Shown piece after piece: positions 40,023 to 48,900 of a DNA stretch of 64,000 nucleotides (position 1 is its first letter; the number at the start of each line of letters is the position of its first letter). The notes beneath the pieces are model-generated. The model saw only the letters and a program-made list of their open reading frames with translations. It searched no databases and was not told the origin of the DNA. Both the position numbers and the translations under genes were made by a program. The DNA comes from JBEKCP01 sp049509515 (lineage in GTDB: Bacteria; Planctomycetota; Planctomycetia; Pirellulales; Thermoguttaceae), in assembly GCA_049509515.1 (NCBI GenBank), contig JBEKZV010000026.1, forward strand, positions 3,349 through 67,348. The letters run 5' to 3'.

Positions 40023-41876
40023 GTGGCCATGCCCGCCGAGCCGGAACAACGCGCCGCCCAGGACTCTCCGCCGCCGCAGGTTCCCTTGTACGCCAAGGGC
40101 AGCCGCGAGGAAGAGGCCGAGCTGTCGCTCAAGCGGACCAACGTCGGCCGGCCCGTCGCCTGGACCCTGTGTGCCGCTTTCCTGCTCACCGTGTTCTCGG
40201 AACTGGCCGTGCAACACGTCTTGGCGATTCGCCGGGCCATGGCAGCGGGTGAAGCTAAAGGCACCGGCGACACGCAAACGGGCAATTGGGAGACTCTTCT
40301 CCCCCGGGCCTACAGCGTCGTGGACCTGTTGCCCCGTCTCGGCCAGGTGCGGGCCGCCCGCAGCCTGAGCGATTACTGGAAGCTGCTCCCGCCCGAACAA
40401 CGAATCAAGGACTTCGACGCGTCGCTGGAAGAGGCGTCGGTGATCTCGGCCTGCGTCAGGCCACGGACACAAGCATGGCTGACCGGCCTGGGCGGCGCAG
40501 GGAACGAAAAGGCCTACTGCGGCCGCGGGCCGTGGCTGTTCTATCGACCCGAGGTCGATTACCTGACCGGGCCCGGCATCCTGGAGCCGGCGGTGCTGCG
40601 GCAGCGATCTCGCGGCGGCCGGGCCGTGCAACCCGATCCGCGGGCGGCGATTGTCGATTTCGGCCGCCAGCTCAAGACCCGGGGAATCGACTTGATCCTG
40701 ATGCCCGTGCCCTCGAAGCCGATGATCCATCCCGAGCATTTCACGGCGCGCTTCGATGAGTGGTCGGGGGCCCTGCAGAACGCGTCCTACGAGCAATTCA
40801 GAAAGGACGTGGAGGCGGCCGGGGTGGTGGTCTGCGACGTGACCGGGTCGCTGATCGCCGCGAAACACGGCGGTGCTACGCAGTTTCTCGAAACCGACAC
40901 GCATTGGACGCCGGAGGCCATGGAAGCGGCCGCCCGGCAGCTTGCCGCGGTGGTTGGCCGGCGTGTCGCGTCCGGTGCCGGCGATGCGGGCAGTTCGCTT
41001 GCCCGCGGAGTCCGAGCGGCGGCGGCACAAGCAGTTCCCGCCGCGTACCGGCAGGAAACCAGGGTAGTGGAGAACCTGGGCGACATCGCCGTCATGCTCA
41101 AGTTGCCGCCCGACCAGCCGATTTATGCGCCGCAGCGCGTGACGATCCATCCGGTCGTGGCGGTCGACGGCCGGCCGTGGCAGCCATCGCCTGCCGCCGA
41201 CGTTCTGCTGCTGGGGGACAGCTACGCGAACATCTACTCGGTGGGCGCGATGGGCTGGGGCGAAGGGGCGGGGCTGGCCGAACAGTTGTCTTTCGCCCTC
41301 CAGGGTTCCGTGGACCGCATCTCGCGCAACGACAGCGGCGCCTTTGCCACTCGCGAGATGCTCCAGGGCGAGTTGGCCCGTGGCCACAACTGCCTGGCCG
41401 GCAAGAAAGTGGTGGTCTGGGAATTCGCCATGCGCGAATTGTCCGCCGGGGACTGGAAGCTGGTCGAGTTGCCGGCCGTCCCGGCTGCGAACTCTTCGCA
41501 GGAGTCCCTGCCGGCGGCGGGTGAGTTTCTCGACCTCCCACCCGGCCGGCCGGTCCTTGTTACGGGCACGGTGGCCGCCGCCTCCTCTCCGCCCCGGGCG
41601 AACAGTCCCTACAAGGATTACTTGATGCAATTCCACCTGGTTGGGCTGCGCGCGGCGGACGGCGGCCAACTCCGCGCCACTCAGGCGCTGGTGTTCGTGC
41701 CGGCCATGCAGGACCACAAGATCCTGGCGCCTGCGCATTGGAAGCCGGGCCGGAAAGTCACGCTGCGGCTCTCCGCCTGGAGCGACGCGGCCAAGAGGTA
41801 CGACGCGCTGCGGCGCAGCGAGCTCGAAGGCGATTTCTTGCTGGAGCCTTTGTGTTTCGGAGAAGATCAACCGTAA
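40023..41876 (+). CDS. algJ: AlgJ/AlgX-like SGNH polysaccharide acetyltransferase
   Basis: The 617-residue protein has one N-terminal membrane span (VAWTLCAAFLLTVFSELAV), so it is anchored and faces the periplasm. The AlgX/AlgJ catalytic set is visible: Asp292 and His294 in ETDTHWTPEAM, and the SGNH serine Ser400 in LLGDSYANIY. It would place acetyl groups on the polysaccharide. The C-terminal 100 residues are additional beta-rich sequence. The GTG used here abuts the algI stop; an ATG two codons later is equally possible. It is 12 bp upstream of a second AlgJ-like gene. Confidence 0.88.
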   Translation: MAMPAEPEQRAAQDSPPPQVPLYAKGSREEEAELSLKRTNVGRPVAWTLCAAFLLTVFSELAVQHVLAIRRAMAAGEAKGTGDTQTGNWETLLPRAYSVVDLLPRLGQVRAARSLSDYWKLLPPEQRIKDFDASLEEASVISACVRPRTQAWLTGLGGAGNEKAYCGRGPWLFYRPEVDYLTGPGILEPAVLRQRSRGGRAVQPDPRAAIVDFGRQLKTRGIDLILMPVPSKPMIHPEHFTARFDEWSGALQNASYEQFRKDVEAAGVVVCDVTGSLIAAKHGGATQFLETDTHWTPEAMEAAARQLAAVVGRRVASGAGDAGSSLARGVRAAAAQAVPAAYRQETRVVENLGDIAVMLKLPPDQPIYAPQRVTIHPVVAVDGRPWQPSPAADVLLLGDSYANIYSVGAMGWGEGAGLAEQLSFALQGSVDRISRNDSGAFATREMLQGELARGHNCLAGKKVVVWEFAMRELSAGDWKLVELPAVPAANSSQESLPAAGEFLDLPPGRPVLVTGTVAAASSPPRANSPYKDYLMQFHLVGLRAADGGQLRATQALVFVPAMQDHKILAPAHWKPGRKVTLRLSAWSDAAKRYDALRRSELEGDFLLEPLCFGEDQP

Positions 41877-41888
41877 AGAGGAGTTCAC

Positions 41889-43091
41889 GTGGGACCTTTG
41901 AAGAATGTAGGGTGGGTCGACGGGCACCGACGCGCAGCGTTGGTCGGCGAGCCCCACCACAAGGGTTTTGCCAATCGATGGTGGGGCTCGCTGCGCTCGA
42001 CCCACCCTACCCTTCTTGTGATGCTGGCTACATGGAGCTTGTTTGGTTTGTTGGTCTCGACGCAGACCGGTGCCGCTCGGGGCGCTGCGATTGCTCGGGC
42101 CGAGGCCGACGCTTTTCTGGCCGACTGCGCCGCCCAGGCCGCCGTGGCGGAAAAGGCCGATACGATTACCGTCCGCGGCAAAGACGGCTGGCTTTTCTTC
42201 AGTGGCGAGCTGCGCCATCTGGGCGCGGGGAAGTTCTGGGGCGACGCGGCGGCCAAGGTCAGCAAGGCGACCAACCCCGAGCGTGCCGACCCGCTGCCGG
42301 CCATCCTCGATTTCAAGACCCAACTGGACCGGGCAGGCATCGAGCTGCTGTTGCTGCCGGTGCCTGCCAAGGCCGTGGTCTATCCGGAGATGGTTTCCGA
42401 CAAAGTAAAGAGCGACACGCAACGGCCTCCTCGGCTGGATGTCTGGCACCAGCAGTTTTATGGGCTGCTGAAGCAGAAAGGCGTACGCGTCCTGGACCTG
42501 ACCGGCGAGTTGATCGCCCATCGCCGCGACAAGGAAGGGGCGGTGTACTGCAAGCACGATTCGCACTGGTCGGGCCGGGCCTGCGCCCTGGCGGCCAAAC
42601 GCGTTGCCGCCGAGATCAAGGGCCGGCCCTGGCTCCGCGGCGTCCCGCGACTGAAACTGAGCGCGGAGGTCAAACTGACTCCAATCAGCGGAGACCTGCG
42701 GGAAGCGCTTGCGGCCCCCAAACCTGCCGCCGAGACGCTCTGGCTGCGACTGGTCGGCCTTGCCGGCCAGGGTGAACTGTCGCCGCTGGAACCGGACCGC
42801 GGCAGCCCGGTGATCCTGCTGGGCGACAGCCACAACCTCGTTTTCCACTCGGGCGGAGACATGCTCGCCGAAGGCGCCGGGCTGGCCGACCAGCTCGCCC
42901 TGGAACTCGGTTTCGCCGTGGACCTGATCGGCGTCCGCGGCTCCGGGGCAACCCCGGCGCGGGTGAATCTCTTGCGCCTGGCCCGTGGCGATGCGGAATA
43001 CCTCGGCAAGAAAAAGTTGGTGATCTGGTGTTTCGCGGCGCGAGAGTTTACGGAGAGTGCCGGCTGGCAGAAGGTGCCGGTCGTGAAGTAA
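41889..43091 (+). CDS. algJ: Second AlgJ/AlgX-like protein, N-terminus carrying an inserted repeat
   Basis: The GTG has an AGAGGAG ribosome-binding site 5 bp upstream. The AlgJ features are a membrane anchor (LLVMLATWSLFGLLV, about 42-57), GKDGWLFFSGELRHLG, Asp224/His226 in CKHDSHWSG, and Ser314 in LLGDSHNLVF. Codons 7-40 are encoded by a 104-bp palindromic element that reads in frame and separates the first six residues from the anchor. The inserted stretch contains many Trp/His and is not family-like. The protein should act with the AlgI and first AlgJ-like proteins on the same polymer. Length without the insert is about 365. Confidence 0.85.
   Translation: MGPLKNVGWVDGHRRAALVGEPHHKGFANRWWGSLRSTHPTLLVMLATWSLFGLLVSTQTGAARGAAIARAEADAFLADCAAQAAVAEKADTITVRGKDGWLFFSGELRHLGAGKFWGDAAAKVSKATNPERADPLPAILDFKTQLDRAGIELLLLPVPAKAVVYPEMVSDKVKSDTQRPPRLDVWHQQFYGLLKQKGVRVLDLTGELIAHRRDKEGAVYCKHDSHWSGRACALAAKRVAAEIKGRPWLRGVPRLKLSAEVKLTPISGDLREALAAPKPAAETLWLRLVGLAGQGELSPLEPDRGSPVILLGDSHNLVFHSGGDMLAEGAGLADQLALELGFAVDLIGVRGSGATPARVNLLRLARGDAEYLGKKKLVIWCFAAREFTESAGWQKVPVVK
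41907..42010. repeat. GTAGGGTGGGTCGA palindromic element inside an algJ-like gene
   Basis: Outer arms gtagggtgggtcga and tcgacccaccctac are perfect 14-bp inverted copies; inner arms cgagccccacca and tggtggggctcg pair as well. The element begins 18 bp after the start codon. Confidence 0.92.
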
Positions 43092-43117
43092 TCGGTTTCT
43101 GTTGGGGGGTGAGCTGT

Positions 43118-43194
43118 AGGGTGGGACGAGGTACGAGTCCCACCAGATTAGAGGTTGAGTTCAAGTTGGTGGGACTCGTACCTCGTCCCACCCT
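43118..43194. repeat. 28-bp perfect inverted repeat upstream of the LamG protein gene
   Basis: Arms of 28 bp, beginning agggtgggacgaggtacgag, are exact inverted copies separated by 21 bp. It belongs to the same GTAGGGTGGG family as the element inside the algJ-like gene. It ends about 22 bp before the ribosome-binding site GAGAGGAGG of the next gene. Confidence 0.95.
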
Positions 43195-43226
43195 GCGAAT
43201 TTGGCTTCAAGAGAGGAGGATGTGAA

Positions 43227-45848
43227 ATGACCGGCGTCCAGCGGCTGCGTGCCCGGGCCGGGATCGTGCTCGCCTTGCTGCTTTTCGGCAATCGCGCCTT
43301 CGCGGTGGACGGCTTCGTGCTTTCGATCCGCTATCAGGCCAACGAACACGGCAACATCCACGACGGCTCCCGGCCCGGCAAGCTGATGCGATATGACCTG
43401 AAGAACGACCGGGTCGTCTCGTCCAAGGCGCTCAGCGACAAGGGCGACGTTACCGGGGCCTGCATTGGTCCGTTCGGCGACCAGGTCGCCGTGACGAAGC
43501 TCAACGGCACGATTGCCGTGATGCCCGGCGACGGCGGCCCGGAGAGCGAGCTGGTCCGTTTCCTGGGCGATGAACAACCCGGCAAAGACTCGCCGGCCTG
43601 CACCGGCGTCCAATGGCCCGCCGCCGAGGGCGGCAAATGGATCTACTACCTCGACGCGCGGAACAATTGGGCCAACAACTCGCTGCGGCGGGTTCACGTG
43701 GCGAGCAAGAAGGACGAGCAAGTCGTGCGGTTCAATCGCAGCGCCGCCGCCGCGTTCGCCTTGAGCATGGATGCCACGCCGAACTCCGGTCATTTCATCA
43801 AACGCACCGACAACTACGTGATCGCCATATACGACATGTCGCGCGGCGACGGCGACATGTTCAACTGCGTGCGGACCTTCGGTTGCGGCGAGAGCATATC
43901 ACCCGACGGCTCGCTGCTGACGGCCAACGACGGCAGCCACACCGTCTGCCGGCTCGTGGACATGGGCGGGCGGGAACGCCACTCGTTCCGCGTCAGCCAG
44001 TGGGACGGCGACCCGACCCAAGGCAAGCCGCGAGAAAAAATGGAGTGGGCGTGGCAGAGCTTTCGCTGGTCGGTCAATGCGATGAGCTGGATCGCCGTCA
44101 CCCAGGGCAAGCTCAAAGCGGGCAGCACCCACGAGACCTATTTCCAGGACGCCATGCTCTACGATTGGATCGACAAGCGGCAACTGAATGTCACCCGCAA
44201 CGCGCCCGGCACATTCGATCGCGTTTGCGGCTTCTGGAAGATCGGGGGCAATGAGGCCTTCTTGGGCTCTTTCAGCGGCAAGGCCCCGTTGACCGTGGAA
44301 TTGAACGACAGCCGCTTGAAAGGCACGATCGAGTGGGACTTCGGTGACGGCCGCAAGGTCACCGCGGTCGCGTGTCCGCCGGCGCACGTGTATCAAAAGG
44401 AGGGAACTTACACGCTACGGGGCACGCGCGGCGACGCCGTGTTCCAGGCGCAGGTCCAGGTGCTCCGCCGCCGCCCGCCGGCCGCCACCTGCCGCTACAT
44501 CGGCGGCACGTGCCTGGCCGTGGATTTCGACGAGCCGGTGCGGGGGCCGCGCCTGCAAGCCCGACTACAGAGCGGGGTTGCCGTCGAGAACACGCGACTC
44601 AACGAGACCGGCCGGCGTCTGATCGTTCGCCTCAAGGAGCCGCTCAGGGGGAGCGATCAACTCCATCTGACAGGGATCGAAGACCTGGCCCAAGTGCCCA
44701 ACACCCTGCCGGACAAGCCGCTCGCCGCCGTAGTGCCGACCTGGCCGACGAACCGGGCCGGCCTGGTCTTTCTGTGGGAGGACGCGCGGGCCGTCAACGC
44801 CGTCTGGGACGAAAAAGCGGGCGAAGTCCGGCAGTTGCGAGTCGGGCGGGACCAGGGTGCGGCCGGTATCGACCGCTACGGCCGGATGCGGCTGGCCGGC
44901 GGCCGGTTCGCCACCGGATTCTTCTCGCAAGCCAACGCCCAAATGCAGTTTCGCGAGTTGATCCTGGCCGACGCGCTGAGCCTCGAGCTGACGATCCAAT
45001 CGGCCGACCTGAAACAGAAGAAGCCGCTGTATCCTGCCCGCATCGTGAATTGCAGCGCTTGGTTCGATTGGGATTGGGAGTTCTTTCTCGGCCAGCAAGA
45101 GGACCGGTTGTTGCTGAGCATCCGCACGTCGGACAACATGCTCTCGGAACAGGGAAAGCGGATCCCCGGCGACCTGCACGGCCGGGCGCCGATCTACGAG
45201 ATCGCCCGGCTGCCGGACACGCTGCCGCACCACCTGATCGTCGCCTACGTTCCCGGCCGGCTCGTGGCCTACCTGGACGGCCGGCGGGTCTTCGAAACCA
45301 AGGAGGTGACCGGCTCGCTCAAGGCGTGGGGATACGGCGAGTTGTGCTTCGGCGACAACCACAACGGCGGGCGTCACCAATGGCTGGGACGCATCGAGGG
45401 CGTGGCGATCTACAAGCGTTTTCTGGACGCCGCTGAGGCCGCAGGGAACTATGCCGCCTACTGGAAGAAGGTCGCCGCGCGCAAGGCGCCTCCCCAGATC
45501 GAGGTCCAGGCTAGGCTGCGCGCCATGTCTCGCATCCCCGAGCTGCGGCAGATCGCGCCGTACCGCGATGCCCTGGTGGTCAATGAGTACGACGTGGAGA
45601 AGGTTCTCCGCATTGCCCGGCAGTGGCGGTTTGCCGGCAAGGTCGAGCCCGGCCGGAAAATCCGCGTCGCGCAGTGGGGGCTGTTGGACGGCGTCAAGAC
45701 CACGCTGGCCGAGGCCAAAACGGGCGACGAGTGCCGGTTGACCCTGGAGGCATTCGCGAACCATCCGGAGAAACTCGACGAGCTGGAGGTCTCCAATTCG
45801 CTGGAGGAGGATTTCGAAACGCCGTGGTTGTACGAGCCGCAGCCGTAA
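43227..45848 (+). CDS. Large secreted propeller/PKD/LamG-like protein
   Basis: GAGAGGAGGATG precedes the ATG; the 873-residue product has a signal peptide (GIVLALLLFGNRAFA). Residues about 25-350 look like a beta-propeller (WIYYLDARNNWANNSLRRV, SISPDGSLLTANDGSH). A PKD-like domain follows (WDFGDGRKVTAVACPPAHVY, then EGTYTLRGT, about 370-405). A concanavalin-like/LamG part is at about 520-750 (LVAYLDGRRVFETKEVTG, WLGRIEGVAIYKRFLDAAEA). It probably binds polysaccharide at the cell surface. The gene lies after the acetyltransferase genes and shares architecture with the propeller gene upstream of them, so I count it in the same locus. Confidence 0.75.
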   Translation: MTGVQRLRARAGIVLALLLFGNRAFAVDGFVLSIRYQANEHGNIHDGSRPGKLMRYDLKNDRVVSSKALSDKGDVTGACIGPFGDQVAVTKLNGTIAVMPGDGGPESELVRFLGDEQPGKDSPACTGVQWPAAEGGKWIYYLDARNNWANNSLRRVHVASKKDEQVVRFNRSAAAAFALSMDATPNSGHFIKRTDNYVIAIYDMSRGDGDMFNCVRTFGCGESISPDGSLLTANDGSHTVCRLVDMGGRERHSFRVSQWDGDPTQGKPREKMEWAWQSFRWSVNAMSWIAVTQGKLKAGSTHETYFQDAMLYDWIDKRQLNVTRNAPGTFDRVCGFWKIGGNEAFLGSFSGKAPLTVELNDSRLKGTIEWDFGDGRKVTAVACPPAHVYQKEGTYTLRGTRGDAVFQAQVQVLRRRPPAATCRYIGGTCLAVDFDEPVRGPRLQARLQSGVAVENTRLNETGRRLIVRLKEPLRGSDQLHLTGIEDLAQVPNTLPDKPLAAVVPTWPTNRAGLVFLWEDARAVNAVWDEKAGEVRQLRVGRDQGAAGIDRYGRMRLAGGRFATGFFSQANAQMQFRELILADALSLELTIQSADLKQKKPLYPARIVNCSAWFDWDWEFFLGQQEDRLLLSIRTSDNMLSEQGKRIPGDLHGRAPIYEIARLPDTLPHHLIVAYVPGRLVAYLDGRRVFETKEVTGSLKAWGYGELCFGDNHNGGRHQWLGRIEGVAIYKRFLDAAEAAGNYAAYWKKVAARKAPPQIEVQARLRAMSRIPELRQIAPYRDALVVNEYDVEKVLRIARQWRFAGKVEPGRKIRVAQWGLLDGVKTTLAEAKTGDECRLTLEAFANHPEKLDELEVSNSLEEDFETPWLYEPQP

Positions 45849-45967
45849 GGCCGCACTCGTGTCCTGGTCCGGCGATTCTCTCGTTGCCGGGCTCGAATCC
45901 CGATTGCCGAGCACTTCGGCGGCCGGCAACGCTCTTTCACCATGCGCCTGGTCGTGCAAGGCGTACG

Positions 45968-48900
45968 TCAGTCGGCAAGGATCTTTTCCAGCCGCTTGCG
46001 GGCTTCGATGATCGGCGGTTGATTCCACTCGACCTGCAACGAGCGCACGTATGCGTCCAAGGCGCCTCGGTAGTCGTTCCGCTTTTCCAGAAGCTCACCG
46101 ATGCGGTTGTACGGGAGCGGCGTCTTCGCGCCGGCCTTGATCCAGGCGCGATAGGCGGCCAAGACACCGCCTTCGTCTTTGAGTCTCTCGCAGACCGATC
46201 CCAGGGCGCGGTACGCGGCGTCGCGCGCAGGGTCCTCCAGCAGCGCCTTCTGCAGCAGGTCCCGGGCCTCGACATCTTTGCCCGCGTTGAGGGCGGCCAG
46301 GCCCCGATCGAGCAGTTGTTGTGCCCGGGCCTCGGCCGCCCTCCGGTCCGTCACGGCTTTCTCGTCGGGGACGACCGCCGTCAGGGCGATCAGGATCGGG
46401 CACGCGCTCCGCTTGGGGTTGGCGAAGCGGACCGACCTGACCGCCGTTTCGGGCCGCGGATTCACCCACAGCATCTGGAACACGCTGACCACCGGAAACA
46501 GTTTCGTGCTGCCCGTCCAGGCGATGCGGCTCTGCGTGCCCTTCTCGCGCGGCAAGAGGGACGGCGGCGAGATCCAGTCGCGAATGTTCTCGTCCGCCAC
46601 CAGCCGGATGTCGTACACGGTTCCGTCCGCGTACTCGACCCGGTACAGGCCGGCCTGCCGGCCGTTGCCCGCATACGTCGCGGCGTGCAGGAAGCAGAGC
46701 CCCTCGACGCGGAAGCCCAGCGGAATGCTCACGTCGGCCGGCAGTCGCTCGGGGAAGGGCCGCGCGTCGGACTTCAGCACGATGCAGCACCGCGGCTCGG
46801 CCCCGACCAGGAACGGCACGCCGCCGAAGTCTTGTCGCCCGGTCGGAAAGCTTCGCAGATCGCAGTCCGGCCCCTGGTCGGACCAGCCGCCCTGGCCGTC
46901 GTCGCCTTTTGCGTCGGCGAAGCCGCGGTTGGCCAGCGAAGTCAGGTCCAGCGGCTTGTAGGCGATCTCGCGGGGCAAGGCCCGGGTGGGCGCGTAAGGC
47001 TCGATGGCAATGCCCAGCCCGGTCATCAGCGCCGAGACTACGCGGGCCGACGAGCGCTCCAATTGCGGATGCGGCGTCTCCCAACGCAACTGATCCAGCA
47101 GCAATCGGCCCCGGCCGACCGGGATCTCGACCAGGCCGCCGGGAAAAACGTGTTCGACCGCGCCTTCCGCCGAGGCCGAATAATGGATCGCGTCTTCGAT
47201 CTTCAGCGACGGGTCGTCGGCCTGAGCGCCGGCGCCCTCCGAGCCGTCGTAGCGCTTCCAGTACAGGTCGATGTGGCTCAGCCCGGGCGTGAGCCAGGTG
47301 TAAGCGTTGCGATAGGCCCGGCCTTCCCACGTGCCAAAGGGCTGCGCCGTCAACGAGACCGGCTTGCCCGCTACGGCCGAAAGCCACGTGCGATGTTCCG
47401 GGCGGGCGCCGTGGACGATCAACGTGGCCCCGGAGCCGAGGGCGTCCGCCCACCGCTCGGGCGGCCGGAAAGCGGCCGGCAGTTGCCCGGCGTCCAGGAG
47501 CAGAACCGACGCTGCGCCGAGCGGCGGATCGGCGCCGGCCACGGTCAGCGACACGCCCAGATTGCGCAACTTCGACACGACCGCAGAAGCAGGCCCGGCC
47601 GACACCAGGAGCCGGCCTGCGGGAGTCCGGAACGGCTTTCCGCCGGCAGCGTAGGCCATCAGCCGATCGAGCAACTCGCCGGCCATGGGTTCCACGTCGT
47701 AGCGGCCGACGACCGGCAACTGGTTCAACAGGTAGAAACCAAGGCCGCGGTAGCACTCCATCATCTGCACCCACTCCAGGCCGGTTTCGGTGCCGCTGTC
47801 CACCAGAGTCACAACGGCACCGCCGTCCGGCTTGGAGTACGCGCCCCGCGCGCTCACGTGGTCGGGGTTCCAGAAGTGCAAGTCCCAGGAAGCGACGCCC
47901 GAAACCACGGGATGCTGCGGGGAGCGTACAAACGGCATGCTGACCCACTCCCTAGGCTCCAAGCCCGTCCTGACGGGCAAACCGGGCAACACCCGCTCTT
48001 GCGCCAGCACCACGATCCGGCCGCCGGCGGCAACATAGGCGCCCAGTTCTTCCGCGGCCACCGCCGTGCCGGCCTGCAATGCGCCCTCGCCGATCACCAG
48101 CACGGTCGTAGCGGGGTCGCCGGCAAGCCCGCCGAGCCGGCCGATCGCAGTGTAGGCGAGGCCCGCCTTGCGGAACACCGCGGCGGTGGCGCCGGCCGGG
48201 TCGAACAGCACGATGTTTCGGGTCGGCGCTGCGCCGGGCGTCCGGGCGGGCGGCCAGATGTCCAGGTCCCGCCGTTCGCCGTATGCAAAGCCGCCGTCGG
48301 CCAGGAGCCGCAGCCGCAGCGTGAAACGCGTCCGCCCGTTGACCGTGGGCGCGAGCAGCGCGAACTGCCCGCGCTCCAGGCCGCCGCTGGGCATGCGCCG
48401 CCGGTCCTCGCCGCGCGCCACGGACTTGCCCGACGGATCGAGCAGGTCCCACTGGAACGTAAAATCGGCGGGAACGAAGAGGTCGTTGTGCAACGAGTAG
48501 CTGCGCCGGACCCTGGCGGCGGAGAAAGCGTGGTGGGTGTGATCCGGCATGATGAAGCATTGCAGGTTGTGTGCCCGCCGGGCCACGCCCGCCACCGGCG
48601 TGTAGTTGCAGACCGCCGAGACGCCAAGGTCGCGGTGGCCGTCGAGGTTCTGCTTCCACATCCAGGCGACGGGACCGCGGCCGGAGTCGATCCCCGGCCC
48701 CAGCACGTCGTCTTCGCCCACGAACTTGGAGAGTCCGGGCGGCATGTAGGCGCTGACTTTCCAGAGGTTCTCCGTGTCCATCAGGACCTTTTCGCCGTAC
48801 CGCCAGGCCGTTCGCCGGTAGACGTTGACCGCAATCTCCTGCCCCGGCTGGAACGACTGGTCCAAGCGGCGGTGGAAAGCGCCGTCGGGAAAATAATTCG

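Noticed and set aside
38358..42848. Very long open frame on the minus strand (about 1500 codons) opposite the acetyltransferase genes
   Set aside because: It lies opposite clear AlgI and AlgJ-like genes, has no family motifs and is a by-product of high GC codon use.
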